A program made the translations under genes and the position numbers. From contig JAEZQX010000473.1 of the NCBI GenBank assembly GCA_023441105.1, positions 1 through 6,709 on the forward strand: 6,709 nucleotides of DNA. Direction: 5' to 3'. Below the pieces are notes generated by a model. The model was given only the letters and a program-made list of their open reading frames with translations. It was not told the DNA's origin and ran no database searches. Of this stretch, positions 1 through 6,709 are shown in pieces. The stretch comes from Pseudomonadota bacterium (GTDB lineage: Bacteria > Pseudomonadota > Gammaproteobacteria > Burkholderiales > Burkholderiaceae). Each line of letters begins with the position of its first letter. Position 1 is the first letter of the stretch.

Positions 1-94
1 CGCCGGTCAAGGAAGCTGCCGGCTGGCAACGGTGGAGGCCGTTCGCCAGCGTGAGCAACAGGATGATGCCGGCGATGGCCGCCTTGCGCTGCAT
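1..94 (-). CDS. Possible exported or membrane protein, N-terminus only (runs off left edge)
   Basis: Reading leftward from the ATG at 94-92 gives 31 codons with no stop before the window ends. The peptide begins MQRKAAIAGIILLLTLANG: a short positive N-terminus followed by about 15 hydrophobic residues, as in a signal peptide or membrane anchor. What follows (LHRCQPAASLTG) could be the start of a mature region. An in-frame TGA lies only a few codons upstream, so this ATG is the only start available in the frame. Against it, the Shine-Dalgarno sequence is poor: a GAGG lies about 16 nt upstream. That GAGG is better spaced for an ATG at 105-103 in another frame, but that frame stops after 32 Arg/Ser-rich codons and looks spurious. 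The family cannot be named from so little sequence. The call rests on the hydrophobic pattern and the shared strand. Confidence 0.4.
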   Translation of the reverse strand, partial: MQRKAAIAGIILLLTLANGLHRCQPAASLTG

Positions 95-280
95 CGACGA
101 TTCATTGCGGCCTCATCTGGTCGGTGCGCCGGATGGTCTCCGCCATCCGCTGGTCGTCATCGCTCGAGCGTGCAAGCCATCCGGCGACCCCGGCGGCGAT
201 CCGGCCGCAGCGAGCTTTCTCGTCGCCGCGATCCGGATCCGGATCGCCGTCTAGTGGCCGGGCCGGGCGCGACAGCCTCG
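95..280. other. 186-bp gap between usp and the left-edge partial gene
   Basis: No convincing gene was found here. One minus-strand frame is open across the gap and ends in TGA at 104-102, but most of it continues from antisense sequence inside usp, and its only local ATG near the end would give about 14 codons. The notable element is a 20-nt perfect palindrome at 228-247, listed separately. No hairpin followed by a T-run was seen after the usp stop, so any usp terminator is not of the classic intrinsic kind. Confidence 0.6.
228..247. repeat. 20-nt perfect palindrome of GGATCC/GATCCGGATC units
   Basis: The sequence GCGATCCGGATCCGGATCGC is identical to its own reverse complement over 20 nt, centred between 237 and 238. 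The flanking bases do not extend the symmetry. It lies about 35 bp downstream of the usp stop codon and about 135 bp upstream of the partial gene at the left edge. It could act as a transcription factor site, as a weak hairpin in the usp transcript, or have no function. It has no T-tract, so it is not a standard intrinsic terminator. Confidence 0.6.
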
Positions 281-727
281 CTAGCGCACCACCAGCACTG
301 CGATGGGACTGTGGGCCAGCATCTTCTGCGTCTCGCTGCCGAGCAGCACCGCGCTCCAGCCGCTGCGGCCGTGCGACGCCATCACGATCAGGTCGCACTG
401 GTTGCGTCGCGCGATCTCGAGCACGCCTTCATAGGGATGGTCGGCGACCGCGAAGTCGGTGTTGCAGGAGACGTGCTCCTTCTCGGCATGCGCCGCCGCG
501 CGCCTGAGGATTTCGCCGGCCGCCTCCCGGACCCGGGCCTCGTGCTCTTCGGATGACAGGAAGGTGCTCGGCACGAAGTCGCCGGCATATAGCGGCGGCG
601 CGTAAGGCGCGCCGACATGCGCCACGGTCAGCTTGGCACCGAGTGCGGCCGCGAGCTTGGTGCCGCAGTCGACCGCCTTCTCCGCCAGTGTGGAGCCGTC
701 CGTCGCGATAAGGACATGCTTGTACAT
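281..727 (-). CDS. Universal stress protein, UspA family, nucleotide-binding type
   Basis: This 148-residue single-domain protein has the usual length for a UspA-family protein, which is a cytoplasmic, usually dimeric stress-response protein. The N-terminal strand MYKHVLIATDGS carries the conserved Asp at residue 10, which contacts the nucleotide in ATP-binding members. Near the C-terminus, ASHG (117-120), nine residues, then GS (130-131) match the family motif G-2X-G-9X-G-S/T, with Ala in place of the first Gly, a common variant. The protein ends in a typical VLVVR strand. The ATG is preceded by a strong ribosome binding site (GGGAGGTGG, 6 nt spacing), which settles the start. It follows the EAL-domain gene by 110 bp on the same strand, enough room for its own promoter. 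ATP binding is inferred from the motif, and the stress it answers to cannot be read from the sequence. Confidence 0.95.
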   Translation of the reverse strand: MYKHVLIATDGSTLAEKAVDCGTKLAAALGAKLTVAHVGAPYAPPLYAGDFVPSTFLSSEEHEARVREAAGEILRRAAAHAEKEHVSCNTDFAVADHPYEGVLEIARRNQCDLIVMASHGRSGWSAVLLGSETQKMLAHSPIAVLVVR

Positions 728-730
728 GAT

Positions 731-739
731 CCACCTCCC
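731..739 (-). promoter_or_regulatory. Strong Shine-Dalgarno site of the universal stress protein gene
   Basis: On the minus strand this reads GGGAGGTGG, with the GGAGG core at 738-734 and 6 nt to the ATG at 727. It is the best ribosome binding site in the window and suggests efficient translation of usp. Confidence 0.8.
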
Positions 740-806
740 GTCAGTCGTGTTGGAAGGCTACTTCAATCGCGACAGGGTGCCTAGTACGCGCGCCCCCTCG
801 TAATCC

Positions 807-818
807 CCGAGGCCTCGG
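807..818. repeat. 12-nt perfect palindrome between the EAL gene and usp
   Basis: CCGAGGCCTCGG is its own reverse complement. It lies about 20 bp after the stop codon of the EAL-domain gene and about 80 bp before the usp start. It could be an operator for usp or part of a weak hairpin at the end of the upstream transcript. Short GC palindromes also occur by chance in DNA this GC-rich, and no convincing -35/-10 pair was found beside it. Confidence 0.35.
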
Positions 819-837
819 CGCCTCGCGGCCGACTGCG

Positions 838-2670
838 TCAGGCGTCGCGCAGGGCCCCCGGACGGGGGCCGTCGGCAGCCACTTCGTCGCTGCGCAGGTC
901 CTGCAACATGGCCGTCAGCGCATCGGCGGACACCGGCTCGCTGAACAGGTAGCCCTGGAAACGGCAGTCCGCGAAGCCGCGCAGGAATTCGAGCTCGGCG
1001 GCGGTTTCCACGCCTTCGGCGACCACCTGCAGGCCGAGCGCCCCGGCCAGGGCGATGATCGCGCCGGCGATGGCGGCGCTCTCGGGCTGCGCCGGCAGCC
1101 CGTGCACGAACGAGCGGTCGATCTTGATCTCGTCGATCGGCAGCCGCCGCAGGTAGGTCAGCGGCGAATAGCCGGTCCCGAAGTCGTCGAGCGACAGCGC
1201 AACGCCCAGCGCCTTGAGCGCATCGATGGTGCCGCGCACCGCCTCGCCGGCGGTCATCAGCATGCTTTCGGTGAGTTCGAGCGTCAGCTGCGGGGGTGGC
1301 AGGCCGCTGTCGGCAAGGACGTCGGCCACCTCGGCGGCAAGACCGGGACGCAGCAATTGCGCGGCCGACAGGTTGACCGCGATTTGGATCGGCGGCAGCG
1401 CCGACTGCAGCCAGCGCGCGCCCTGGCGGCAGGCGGTCTGCAAGGCCCAGGCGCCGATCTCGTCGATCAGCCCCGCCTCCTCCGCCACCGGGATGAACCG
1501 CGCCGGCGGAACCAGTCCGTGGGTGGGATGCTGCCAGCGCACCAGCGCTTCGACGCCGACCAGGCGCAAGGAGCGGCAGTCGACCTTCGGCTGGTAGAAG
1601 AGCCGCAGCTCGCCGCGCCGGATCGCATAGCGCAGATGGTTCTCGAAGTCGAGGCGCTCCGATGCCCGCGACTGCATCTCGGGGCTGAAGTACTCGACCG
1701 CATTGCCGCCGCGCTTCTTCGCCTGGATCAGCGCCAGCTCGGCATGCCGGGTGAGCTCCTCGGCCTGCGATCCGTCCGCCGGCGAAGCGGCCACGCCGAT
1801 GCTGGCGCCGACATGGAACTCGCGGCGCTGCAGGTGGAACGGTCTGGCGAACGCCTCGGCCAGGTCGCGAACCGCCTGGCGGTGCTGCGTGTCGCCGGGC
1901 ACGCCGGGCAGCAGCGCCATGAAGCGGTTGCTCTCGAGCCGCGCCAGCCAGGGCGTCGGCACGTCGCTGTCGGCGCGCCGGTTGCCGCCGGCATGCTGCG
2001 CCACCACCGCCGCCAGGCGATTCGCAACCATCCGCAGCAGCACGTCGCCGCCGGCATGGCCGAGGCTGTCGTTGATCTGCTTGAAGCGATCGAGGTCGAG
2101 CAGCACCAGGCTGCGGGCCGGCAGGTTGGCGGCATCCCGGGCCAGCACCGCCTGGACGCGGCGCATGATCTCGGTGCGATTGGCAAGCCCGGTCAGCGGA
2201 TCGCGCTTGAGCAGCCGGTCCTCGTAGGCCTTGAAGGCGAGCGCATTGCCCAGGCGCAGCGCCAGTTCGCTGGCGTCGGGCGGCATCGCGAGGATGTCGC
2301 TGGCACCCGCCAGGAAGGCCGCGCGCTTGGCAGCCACGTCGCCCGCCGCAACCAGCATGATCACCGGCAACTGCCGCCAGGCGTCGCCGGCGCGCACTTG
2401 CCGGAGCATGCGGAAGCCGTCCTCGCCGGCGCACAGCAGCAGCAGGTCGGGCTCGTGCGTCGCCAGCAGCTCGGCGGCGCGCGGCATCTCCCGGCTCCAG
2501 ACGACCTCGCGATAGCCGGCTGTCGCCAGCGCATCGCGCGTCTGCGCAAGTGTTGCCTCGTCGTCGGCCAGCAGCAGGATGGTGGCCAGCGTGTGCCGCG
2601 CCGCGTCCTCGCTGCGCTTTGCCGGCAGTGCCGGCGAGGCCGGCGTCGCTGATGGGGACGGTTCGTTCAC
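838..2670 (-). CDS. REC-GGDEF-EAL protein: probable c-di-GMP phosphodiesterase with degenerate receiver and GGDEF domains
   Basis: The 610 residues fall into three parts. Residues about 30-145 resemble a response-regulator receiver: the acidic pair D36-D37 is present, but the phospho-acceptor Asp is Cys80 (PDLLLLC), the usual Thr/Ser is Val107, and the usual Lys is Met129. Residues about 155-330 form a GGDEF domain (DPLTGLANR, LLDLDRFKQINDSLGH), but the signature is ESNRF (246-250), so cyclase activity is unlikely. Residues about 340-590 form an EAL domain with the motifs of active phosphodiesterases: EAL 374-376, N433, E465/E468, DDFGTG 495-500, K516, D518, E552 and QGYLF 572-576. The likely reaction is hydrolysis of c-di-GMP to pGpG, lowering the second messenger that promotes sessile growth. 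No signal peptide or membrane segment is seen, so it should be cytoplasmic. The start is GTG, with GGGAG 5 nt upstream. It lies 34 bp after nnrU and may share its transcript. Activity is inferred; a c-di-GMP-binding effector role like FimX is the alternative. Confidence 0.93.
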   Translation of the reverse strand: MNEPSPSATPASPALPAKRSEDAARHTLATILLLADDEATLAQTRDALATAGYREVVWSREMPRAAELLATHEPDLLLLCAGEDGFRMLRQVRAGDAWRQLPVIMLVAAGDVAAKRAAFLAGASDILAMPPDASELALRLGNALAFKAYEDRLLKRDPLTGLANRTEIMRRVQAVLARDAANLPARSLVLLDLDRFKQINDSLGHAGGDVLLRMVANRLAAVVAQHAGGNRRADSDVPTPWLARLESNRFMALLPGVPGDTQHRQAVRDLAEAFARPFHLQRREFHVGASIGVAASPADGSQAEELTRHAELALIQAKKRGGNAVEYFSPEMQSRASERLDFENHLRYAIRRGELRLFYQPKVDCRSLRLVGVEALVRWQHPTHGLVPPARFIPVAEEAGLIDEIGAWALQTACRQGARWLQSALPPIQIAVNLSAAQLLRPGLAAEVADVLADSGLPPPQLTLELTESMLMTAGEAVRGTIDALKALGVALSLDDFGTGYSPLTYLRRLPIDEIKIDRSFVHGLPAQPESAAIAGAIIALAGALGLQVVAEGVETAAELEFLRGFADCRFQGYLFSEPVSADALTAMLQDLRSDEVAADGPRPGALRDA

Positions 2671-2704
2671 AGGCGCTCCCGGGCGGGCCGCCGAAGCGAC
2701 GCGG

Positions 2705-3283
2705 TCAGGAGATCGGCCGCACGCCGATCAGCGGGCCGTGCAGGTAGAAGGCGAAGACCGCCCAGGCGATGGCGCCCACCACCAGGGTGACGATGGTGCC
2801 GCGCGCGGTTCCGGCAGGATAGGTTACCTGTTGCTTGCGGTCGCGCCTGCGGGCGCTGCGAAACCCGAGGACCGACCAGACCAGGAAACCACCGAACAGC
2901 AGCAGGTCCGCGAGCATGCCGTTGGCGATGAGGTGGGCGAACGCCCAGGTCTTGACGCCGGCATACATGGGATGGCCGAAGCTCGCCTTGAAATGATTGC
3001 GCGGCACGTACGCCGCCACGATCATGACGAAGGCGGCCAGCACCAGGACCGACGCCAGGTGGCGGGTCCACAGCGGGGGATTCCACAGCAGCACCGGCGT
3101 CGTCCGGGCCATGCCGTAGCCCCAGACGATCAGCGCCAGGCCGATGCCGGAGGCGATGGAATAGAGCAGCTTCCACTTCCGCTCGCCGAGACTGGAGATG
3201 CGCGCCGCGCGCCAGTCCTCGGCGAAGATCCGGGTGGAATGAAGGCCGAGGAAGACGACCAGGCCGATGATCAGGACGAGCAA
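2705..3283 (-). CDS. NnrU-family integral membrane protein
   Basis: The 192-residue protein is strongly hydrophobic, with about five or six predicted membrane spans, near residues 1-14, 40-58, 77-93, 113-139 (probably two) and 162-181. Family hallmarks are the N-terminal LGLHSTR (His15), the middle block KLLYSIASGIGLALIVWGYG, and the block HPMYAGVKTWAFAHLIANG (His104, His117) followed by LFGGFL. NnrU was named for a role linked to nitrite and nitric oxide reduction, and the family is related to plant zeta-carotene isomerase (Z-ISO), a heme-containing enzyme. Most bacterial members have no proven function. The start is TTG, supported by AGGAG 6 nt upstream. The gene begins 38 bp after cnoX and ends 34 bp before the EAL gene. 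No denitrification gene is visible nearby, so a denitrification role should not be assumed. The conserved histidines could bind heme, but that is inference. Confidence 0.88.
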   Translation of the reverse strand: MLVLIIGLVVFLGLHSTRIFAEDWRAARISSLGERKWKLLYSIASGIGLALIVWGYGMARTTPVLLWNPPLWTRHLASVLVLAAFVMIVAAYVPRNHFKASFGHPMYAGVKTWAFAHLIANGMLADLLLFGGFLVWSVLGFRSARRRDRKQQVTYPAGTARGTIVTLVVGAIAWAVFAFYLHGPLIGVRPIS

Positions 3284-3289
3284 GAGAGA

Positions 3290-3294
3290 CTCCT
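3290..3294 (-). promoter_or_regulatory. Shine-Dalgarno site that supports the TTG start of the NnrU-family gene
   Basis: The minus strand reads AGGAG, then six bases (TCTCTC), then TTG at 3283-3281. The ideal spacing favours this TTG, and it places the first membrane segment directly at the N-terminus, as expected for the family. Confidence 0.75.
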
Positions 3295-3321
3295 AAGCAG
3301 GCCCCCCTTCGGGAGCGCCGC

Positions 3322-4161
3322 TCAGTATAGGCTGGCGCTCAGCTTTCGTCTGTAGCTCGAGACCAGGGCCGCGTCCGGGCACAGCTCGAAGATCGCCAGC
3401 ATCATGCGCCGCGCGATGTCGTCGCCGAACTTGCGGTCGCGGCCGGCGATCACCAGCAGCTCCTCCATCGACTCCGCCCAGCGGCTCTGGGCCATCAGCC
3501 ACTGCGCCAGCGCAACTCGCGCGTCGTTGTCTTCCGGCGCCTGTTCCACCGCCTTGCGCAGGCCAGCCTCGCCGTCGAGCGCCGAGCCTTCGCAGGCATC
3601 CAGCAGGCGGGCCACCGCGGCCAGCCGCAGGTCGGACCGCGCCGGTGCGCCGAGCGGCTCGAAGAGCTTGCGCGCCTGCTCGAAGCGGCCCAGCCGGATC
3701 AGCGCGACGACGTATTCCGAGCGGATCTTCTGGTCAGCCGGGTTGACGGCCAGCAGCATGCCGAGCGCTTCAGCGGCGGCGGCGTAGCGCTTTTCCTGCA
3801 TCGCCTCCTGCGCGACGGCCAGCTGCCGCTCGACCGGATCGTGGACATGGCGGGCAAGGAATTCGCGGATGCGGGCCTCCGGCAGCGCGCCAACGAAGCG
3901 GTCCACCGGCCGGCCGTCCTTGAACAGGATCACGTTGGGGATGCCGCGCACGCCGAGGGCGGCGACGATCTCGGGGTTCTCGTCCGAATTGACCTTGACC
4001 AGCACCACCTGGCCGGCAAGATCGCGCTCGATGCGTTCCAGTACCGGTGTCAGTGCGCGGCAGGGCGCGCACCAGGGGGCCCAGAAGTCCACCAGCACCG
4101 GGACGCCGTGGGATGCCGCGATCACTTCATCTTCGAAATTCTGTCGGGTTACCTCGATCAT
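3322..4161 (-). CDS. cnoX: Thioredoxin-TPR co-chaperone, CnoX/YbbN family
   Basis: Counting from the ATG at 4161, the protein has 279 residues, close to the 284 of E. coli YbbN/CnoX. Residues 1-107 form a thioredoxin fold with FWAPWCAPC (active-site C31 and C34) and the cis-proline loop GIP (73-75). Residues about 112-279 are helical and match the TPR-like C-terminal half of the family (repeats near 112-140, 144-172 and 208-240; then KFGDDIARRMMLAIFEL). CnoX proteins protect substrates from irreversible oxidation and deliver them to GroEL and DnaK in the cytoplasm. E. coli CnoX has lost the CxxC motif, whereas this protein keeps WCAPC, like the Caulobacter type, and may also be an active thiol oxidoreductase. 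Upstream in-frame starts exist (ATG at 4200, TTG at 4230), but 4161 has GGAG 6 nt upstream and begins exactly at the domain, so it is preferred. The 132-bp gap from the ligase gene allows a separate promoter. Confidence 0.92.
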   Translation of the reverse strand: MIEVTRQNFEDEVIAASHGVPVLVDFWAPWCAPCRALTPVLERIERDLAGQVVLVKVNSDENPEIVAALGVRGIPNVILFKDGRPVDRFVGALPEARIREFLARHVHDPVERQLAVAQEAMQEKRYAAAAEALGMLLAVNPADQKIRSEYVVALIRLGRFEQARKLFEPLGAPARSDLRLAAVARLLDACEGSALDGEAGLRKAVEQAPEDNDARVALAQWLMAQSRWAESMEELLVIAGRDRKFGDDIARRMMLAIFELCPDAALVSSYRRKLSASLY

Positions 4162-4167
4162 TGATGG

Positions 4168-4172
4168 CTCCA
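4168..4172 (-). promoter_or_regulatory. Shine-Dalgarno site that decides the cnoX start
   Basis: The minus strand reads TGGAG, then CCATCA, then ATG at 4161-4159. This 6-nt spacing favours the short form of the protein over the in-frame ATG at 4200 and TTG at 4230, whose extra residues match no part of the thioredoxin fold. Confidence 0.7.
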
Positions 4173-4202
4173 GCCGGCGCGGACCGATGTCGTCCGCCAT
4201 GG

Positions 4203-4228
4203 CAGCTAGCTGGGGCCCGACATCGGGC
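4203..4228. promoter_or_regulatory. Two adjacent inverted repeats upstream of cnoX, possible operator region
   Basis: Positions 4203-4212 read CAGCTAGCTG, a perfect 10-nt palindrome. Positions 4215-4228 read GCCCGACATCGGGC, an inverted repeat with 6-nt arms and a 2-nt centre. On the minus strand a TTGAAT (4235-4230) sits directly upstream of the second repeat and could be a -35 element, but there is no good -10 match at the right distance. The position, about 40-70 bp before the chosen cnoX start, suits regulation of cnoX. Function is inferred from position and symmetry only. Confidence 0.35.
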
Positions 4229-4237
4229 AATTCAAGA

Positions 4238-4266
4238 CGGCGGGTGCAGGGGCGGCGGGTGCAGGG
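4238..4266. repeat. Tandem repeat, two copies of a 15-nt unit
   Basis: The 14-nt sequence CGGCGGGTGCAGGG occurs at 4238-4251 and again at 4253-4266, so the unit is 15 nt with one base between the copies. It lies in the gap between the acyl-CoA ligase gene and cnoX, next to the inverted repeats at 4203-4228. It may be a slipped-strand duplication or a pair of protein-binding sites. Confidence 0.6.
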
Positions 4267-4277
4267 CGGCCGGCGTC

Positions 4278-4290
4278 GGACCGGCGGTCC
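4278..4290 (-). terminator. Weak hairpin just after the acyl-CoA ligase stop codon
   Basis: GGACCGGCGGTCC can fold with a 5-bp stem (GGACC/GGTCC) and a 3-nt loop, starting 3 nt past the stop codon of the ligase gene. There is no T-run after it on the minus strand, so it is at most a weak or Rho-assisted end point and could equally be chance symmetry. Confidence 0.2.
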
Positions 4291-4293
4291 TCG

Positions 4294-5823
<1,530 letters not shown>

Positions 5824-5861
5824 CCCGAAGATTCTCCGCAGGCCAGCCGGACCGGCGGCAG

Positions 5862-6709
5862 TCAGATCAGCGAGGTGACGGCGCGCGCCGCGCTGACCCT
5901 GCCGTTGACGAAGGCCTGATGGTTGTTCTCGATCTCGTCGAGATCATACAAGTAGTTCACCATCAGGCCGTACGAGCCGCGCACGCCCTTGCGCGAAAGG
6001 TCGGCCTGGCTGTTGATGCGCTCCAGCCGCGCGCCGTTGTTGAGGTGGAAGCGCGCCACCGGATCGCCCTGCCCCGTCGGCTGATGGCTCGAATGCAGCA
6101 GGTAGCAGGCGCACAGCGCGCGCAGCGCTTCCTCGTCGACCGTCTTCAGCTGCCCGGCGGCGATCGTCGTCGCCAGGTTCGACAGGTCGTCCTGGTGGCG
6201 CTTGCGCAGCGCCGCCAGCGTCTCGTTGATGCGGCGGAGCTTGTCAGCCGACAGCGTGTCGAGCTCGATCTGGCTGGTGCGGCCGAGCCAGGCGGCGAAG
6301 CCGGGGATCGGCGACAGCGTGCAGAAGGTCTTGAGCGACGGAAACTCGGACTGCAGTCGTTCGGCCACCCGCTTGATGAGGAAGTTGCCGAGGTTGATGC
6401 CGCGCAGGCCGGGCTGGCAGTTGGAGATCGAGTAGAAGGCGGCGACCTTGAACTTGCCGGCGGCGTCGGCCGGTGCCATGGCGCGCTCGAGCAGCGGCGC
6501 GATGGCGGTCGGCGCCTCCTTGAGCAGCGCCACTTCGACGAAGATCAGCGGCTCGCCGGGCAGCACCGGATGCATGAAGGCGAAGCAGCGGCGATCCGGC
6601 TCGAGGCGCCGGCGCAGGTCGTTCCAGCCGTCGATGGCATGCACCGCCTCGTGCTGGATCAGCCGCTCGAGCAGCGCCGCCGGCGAGTTCCAGTCGACGC
6701 GGGTGAGCG
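5862..6709 (-). CDS. Malonyl-CoA decarboxylase, N-terminus cut by the right edge
   Basis: About 282 codons are present, covering most of the catalytic GNAT-like domain and the complete C-terminus. The frame stays open to the right edge: the residues read there (LTRVDWNSPAALLERLIQ) and the following HEAVHAIDGWNDLRRRL match the family, so the GTG at 6644-6642 is an internal Val and not the start. Catalytic signatures are YSISNCQPGLRGINLG, containing the Ser equivalent to human MCD Ser329, and DPVARFHLNNGA, containing the His equivalent to human His423. The C-terminus GLMVNYLYDLDEIENNHQAF is also typical. The enzyme converts malonyl-CoA to acetyl-CoA and CO2 in the cytoplasm. The missing part should contain the helical N-terminal domain and the true start. 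The gene ends 38 bp before the acyl-CoA ligase gene, so the two very probably form one operon for malonate use or malonyl-CoA control. Confidence 0.95.
   Translation of the reverse strand, partial: LTRVDWNSPAALLERLIQHEAVHAIDGWNDLRRRLEPDRRCFAFMHPVLPGEPLIFVEVALLKEAPTAIAPLLERAMAPADAAGKFKVAAFYSISNCQPGLRGINLGNFLIKRVAERLQSEFPSLKTFCTLSPIPGFAAWLGRTSQIELDTLSADKLRRINETLAALRKRHQDDLSNLATTIAAGQLKTVDEEALRALCACYLLHSSHQPTGQGDPVARFHLNNGARLERINSQADLSRKGVRGSYGLMVNYLYDLDEIENNHQAFVNGRVSAARAVTSLI

Noticed and set aside
7..105. A 32-codon minus-strand frame starting at the ATG at 105-103
   Set aside because: It has a better-spaced GAGG upstream, but the product is Arg/Ser-rich without features and overlaps the frame that encodes a clear hydrophobic N-terminus.
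758..2434. A 558-codon minus-strand frame overlapping the EAL gene in another frame
   Set aside because: Its Arg/Ala/Gly-rich composition is typical of an out-of-frame translation in GC-rich DNA. The overlapping frame encodes the recognisable domains.
1102..2652. A 516-codon plus-strand open frame opposite the REC-GGDEF-EAL gene
   Set aside because: It is rich in Arg, Gln, Ala and Gly with no recognisable domain and lies fully antisense to a gene with clear motifs. High GC content explains the absence of stops.
3302..3315. Hairpin CTCCCGAAGGGGG between cnoX and the NnrU-family gene as a terminator
   Set aside because: The stem is about 5 bp with one G-T pair and no T-run follows it. The 38-bp gap and the close ribosome binding site of the next gene favour read-through.
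4162..4230. N-terminal extension of cnoX to the TTG at 4230 or the ATG at 4200
   Set aside because: The added residues match nothing in the thioredoxin fold, the extension crosses the inverted repeats, and the ATG at 4161 has a well-spaced GGAG.
6642..6644. GTG as the start of malonyl-CoA decarboxylase
   Set aside because: The frame stays open to the window edge, and the residues on either side of this Val match the conserved family sequence, so the codon is internal.

Overview
All recognisable genes in this window lie on the minus strand, so transcription runs from right to left. The DNA is GC-rich, has long spurious open frames on the opposite strand and uses some GTG and TTG starts. The gene set fits a betaproteobacterium of the Burkholderiales or Rhodocyclales type: malonyl-CoA decarboxylase next to a MatB-like ligase, a CnoX-type thioredoxin-TPR protein, an NnrU-family membrane protein, a REC-GGDEF-EAL protein and a UspA protein ending GSETQK...VLVVR. 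The taxonomic placement is inferred from protein character, since no rRNA or other marker gene is present.

Layout in transcription order, from the right edge: (1) malonyl-CoA decarboxylase, missing its N-terminus at the window edge (5862-6709); (2) after 38 bp, a malonyl-CoA synthetase-like acyl-CoA ligase (4294-5823); (3) after 132 bp that hold a tandem repeat and inverted repeats, a thioredoxin-TPR protein of the CnoX/YbbN family (3322-4161); (4) after 38 bp, an NnrU-family integral membrane protein with a TTG start (2705-3283); (5) after 34 bp, a 610-residue REC-GGDEF-EAL protein with a GTG start (838-2670); (6) after 110 bp, a universal stress protein (281-727); (7) after 186 bp, the first 31 codons of a possible exported or membrane protein that leaves the window on the left (1-94).

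The first two genes form a malonate/malonyl-CoA module: the ligase makes malonyl-CoA from malonate and the decarboxylase converts malonyl-CoA to acetyl-CoA. cnoX, nnrU and the EAL gene are closely spaced and may be co-transcribed, but their products have no obvious shared pathway. The usp gene has a strong ribosome binding site and a larger gap in front, so it may have its own promoter.

I see no obviously new multi-gene system. The most notable point is the c-di-GMP protein. Its receiver domain has Cys where the phospho-acceptor Asp should be, its GGDEF motif reads ESNRF, and its EAL domain keeps every signature residue I can check. It therefore looks like a phosphodiesterase with two degenerate, possibly regulatory, upstream domains. 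Secondary points are a 20-nt perfect palindrome downstream of usp and a cluster of repeats upstream of cnoX. No RNA genes, mobile elements or CRISPR arrays were seen, and no stretch over 300 bases lacks a gene.
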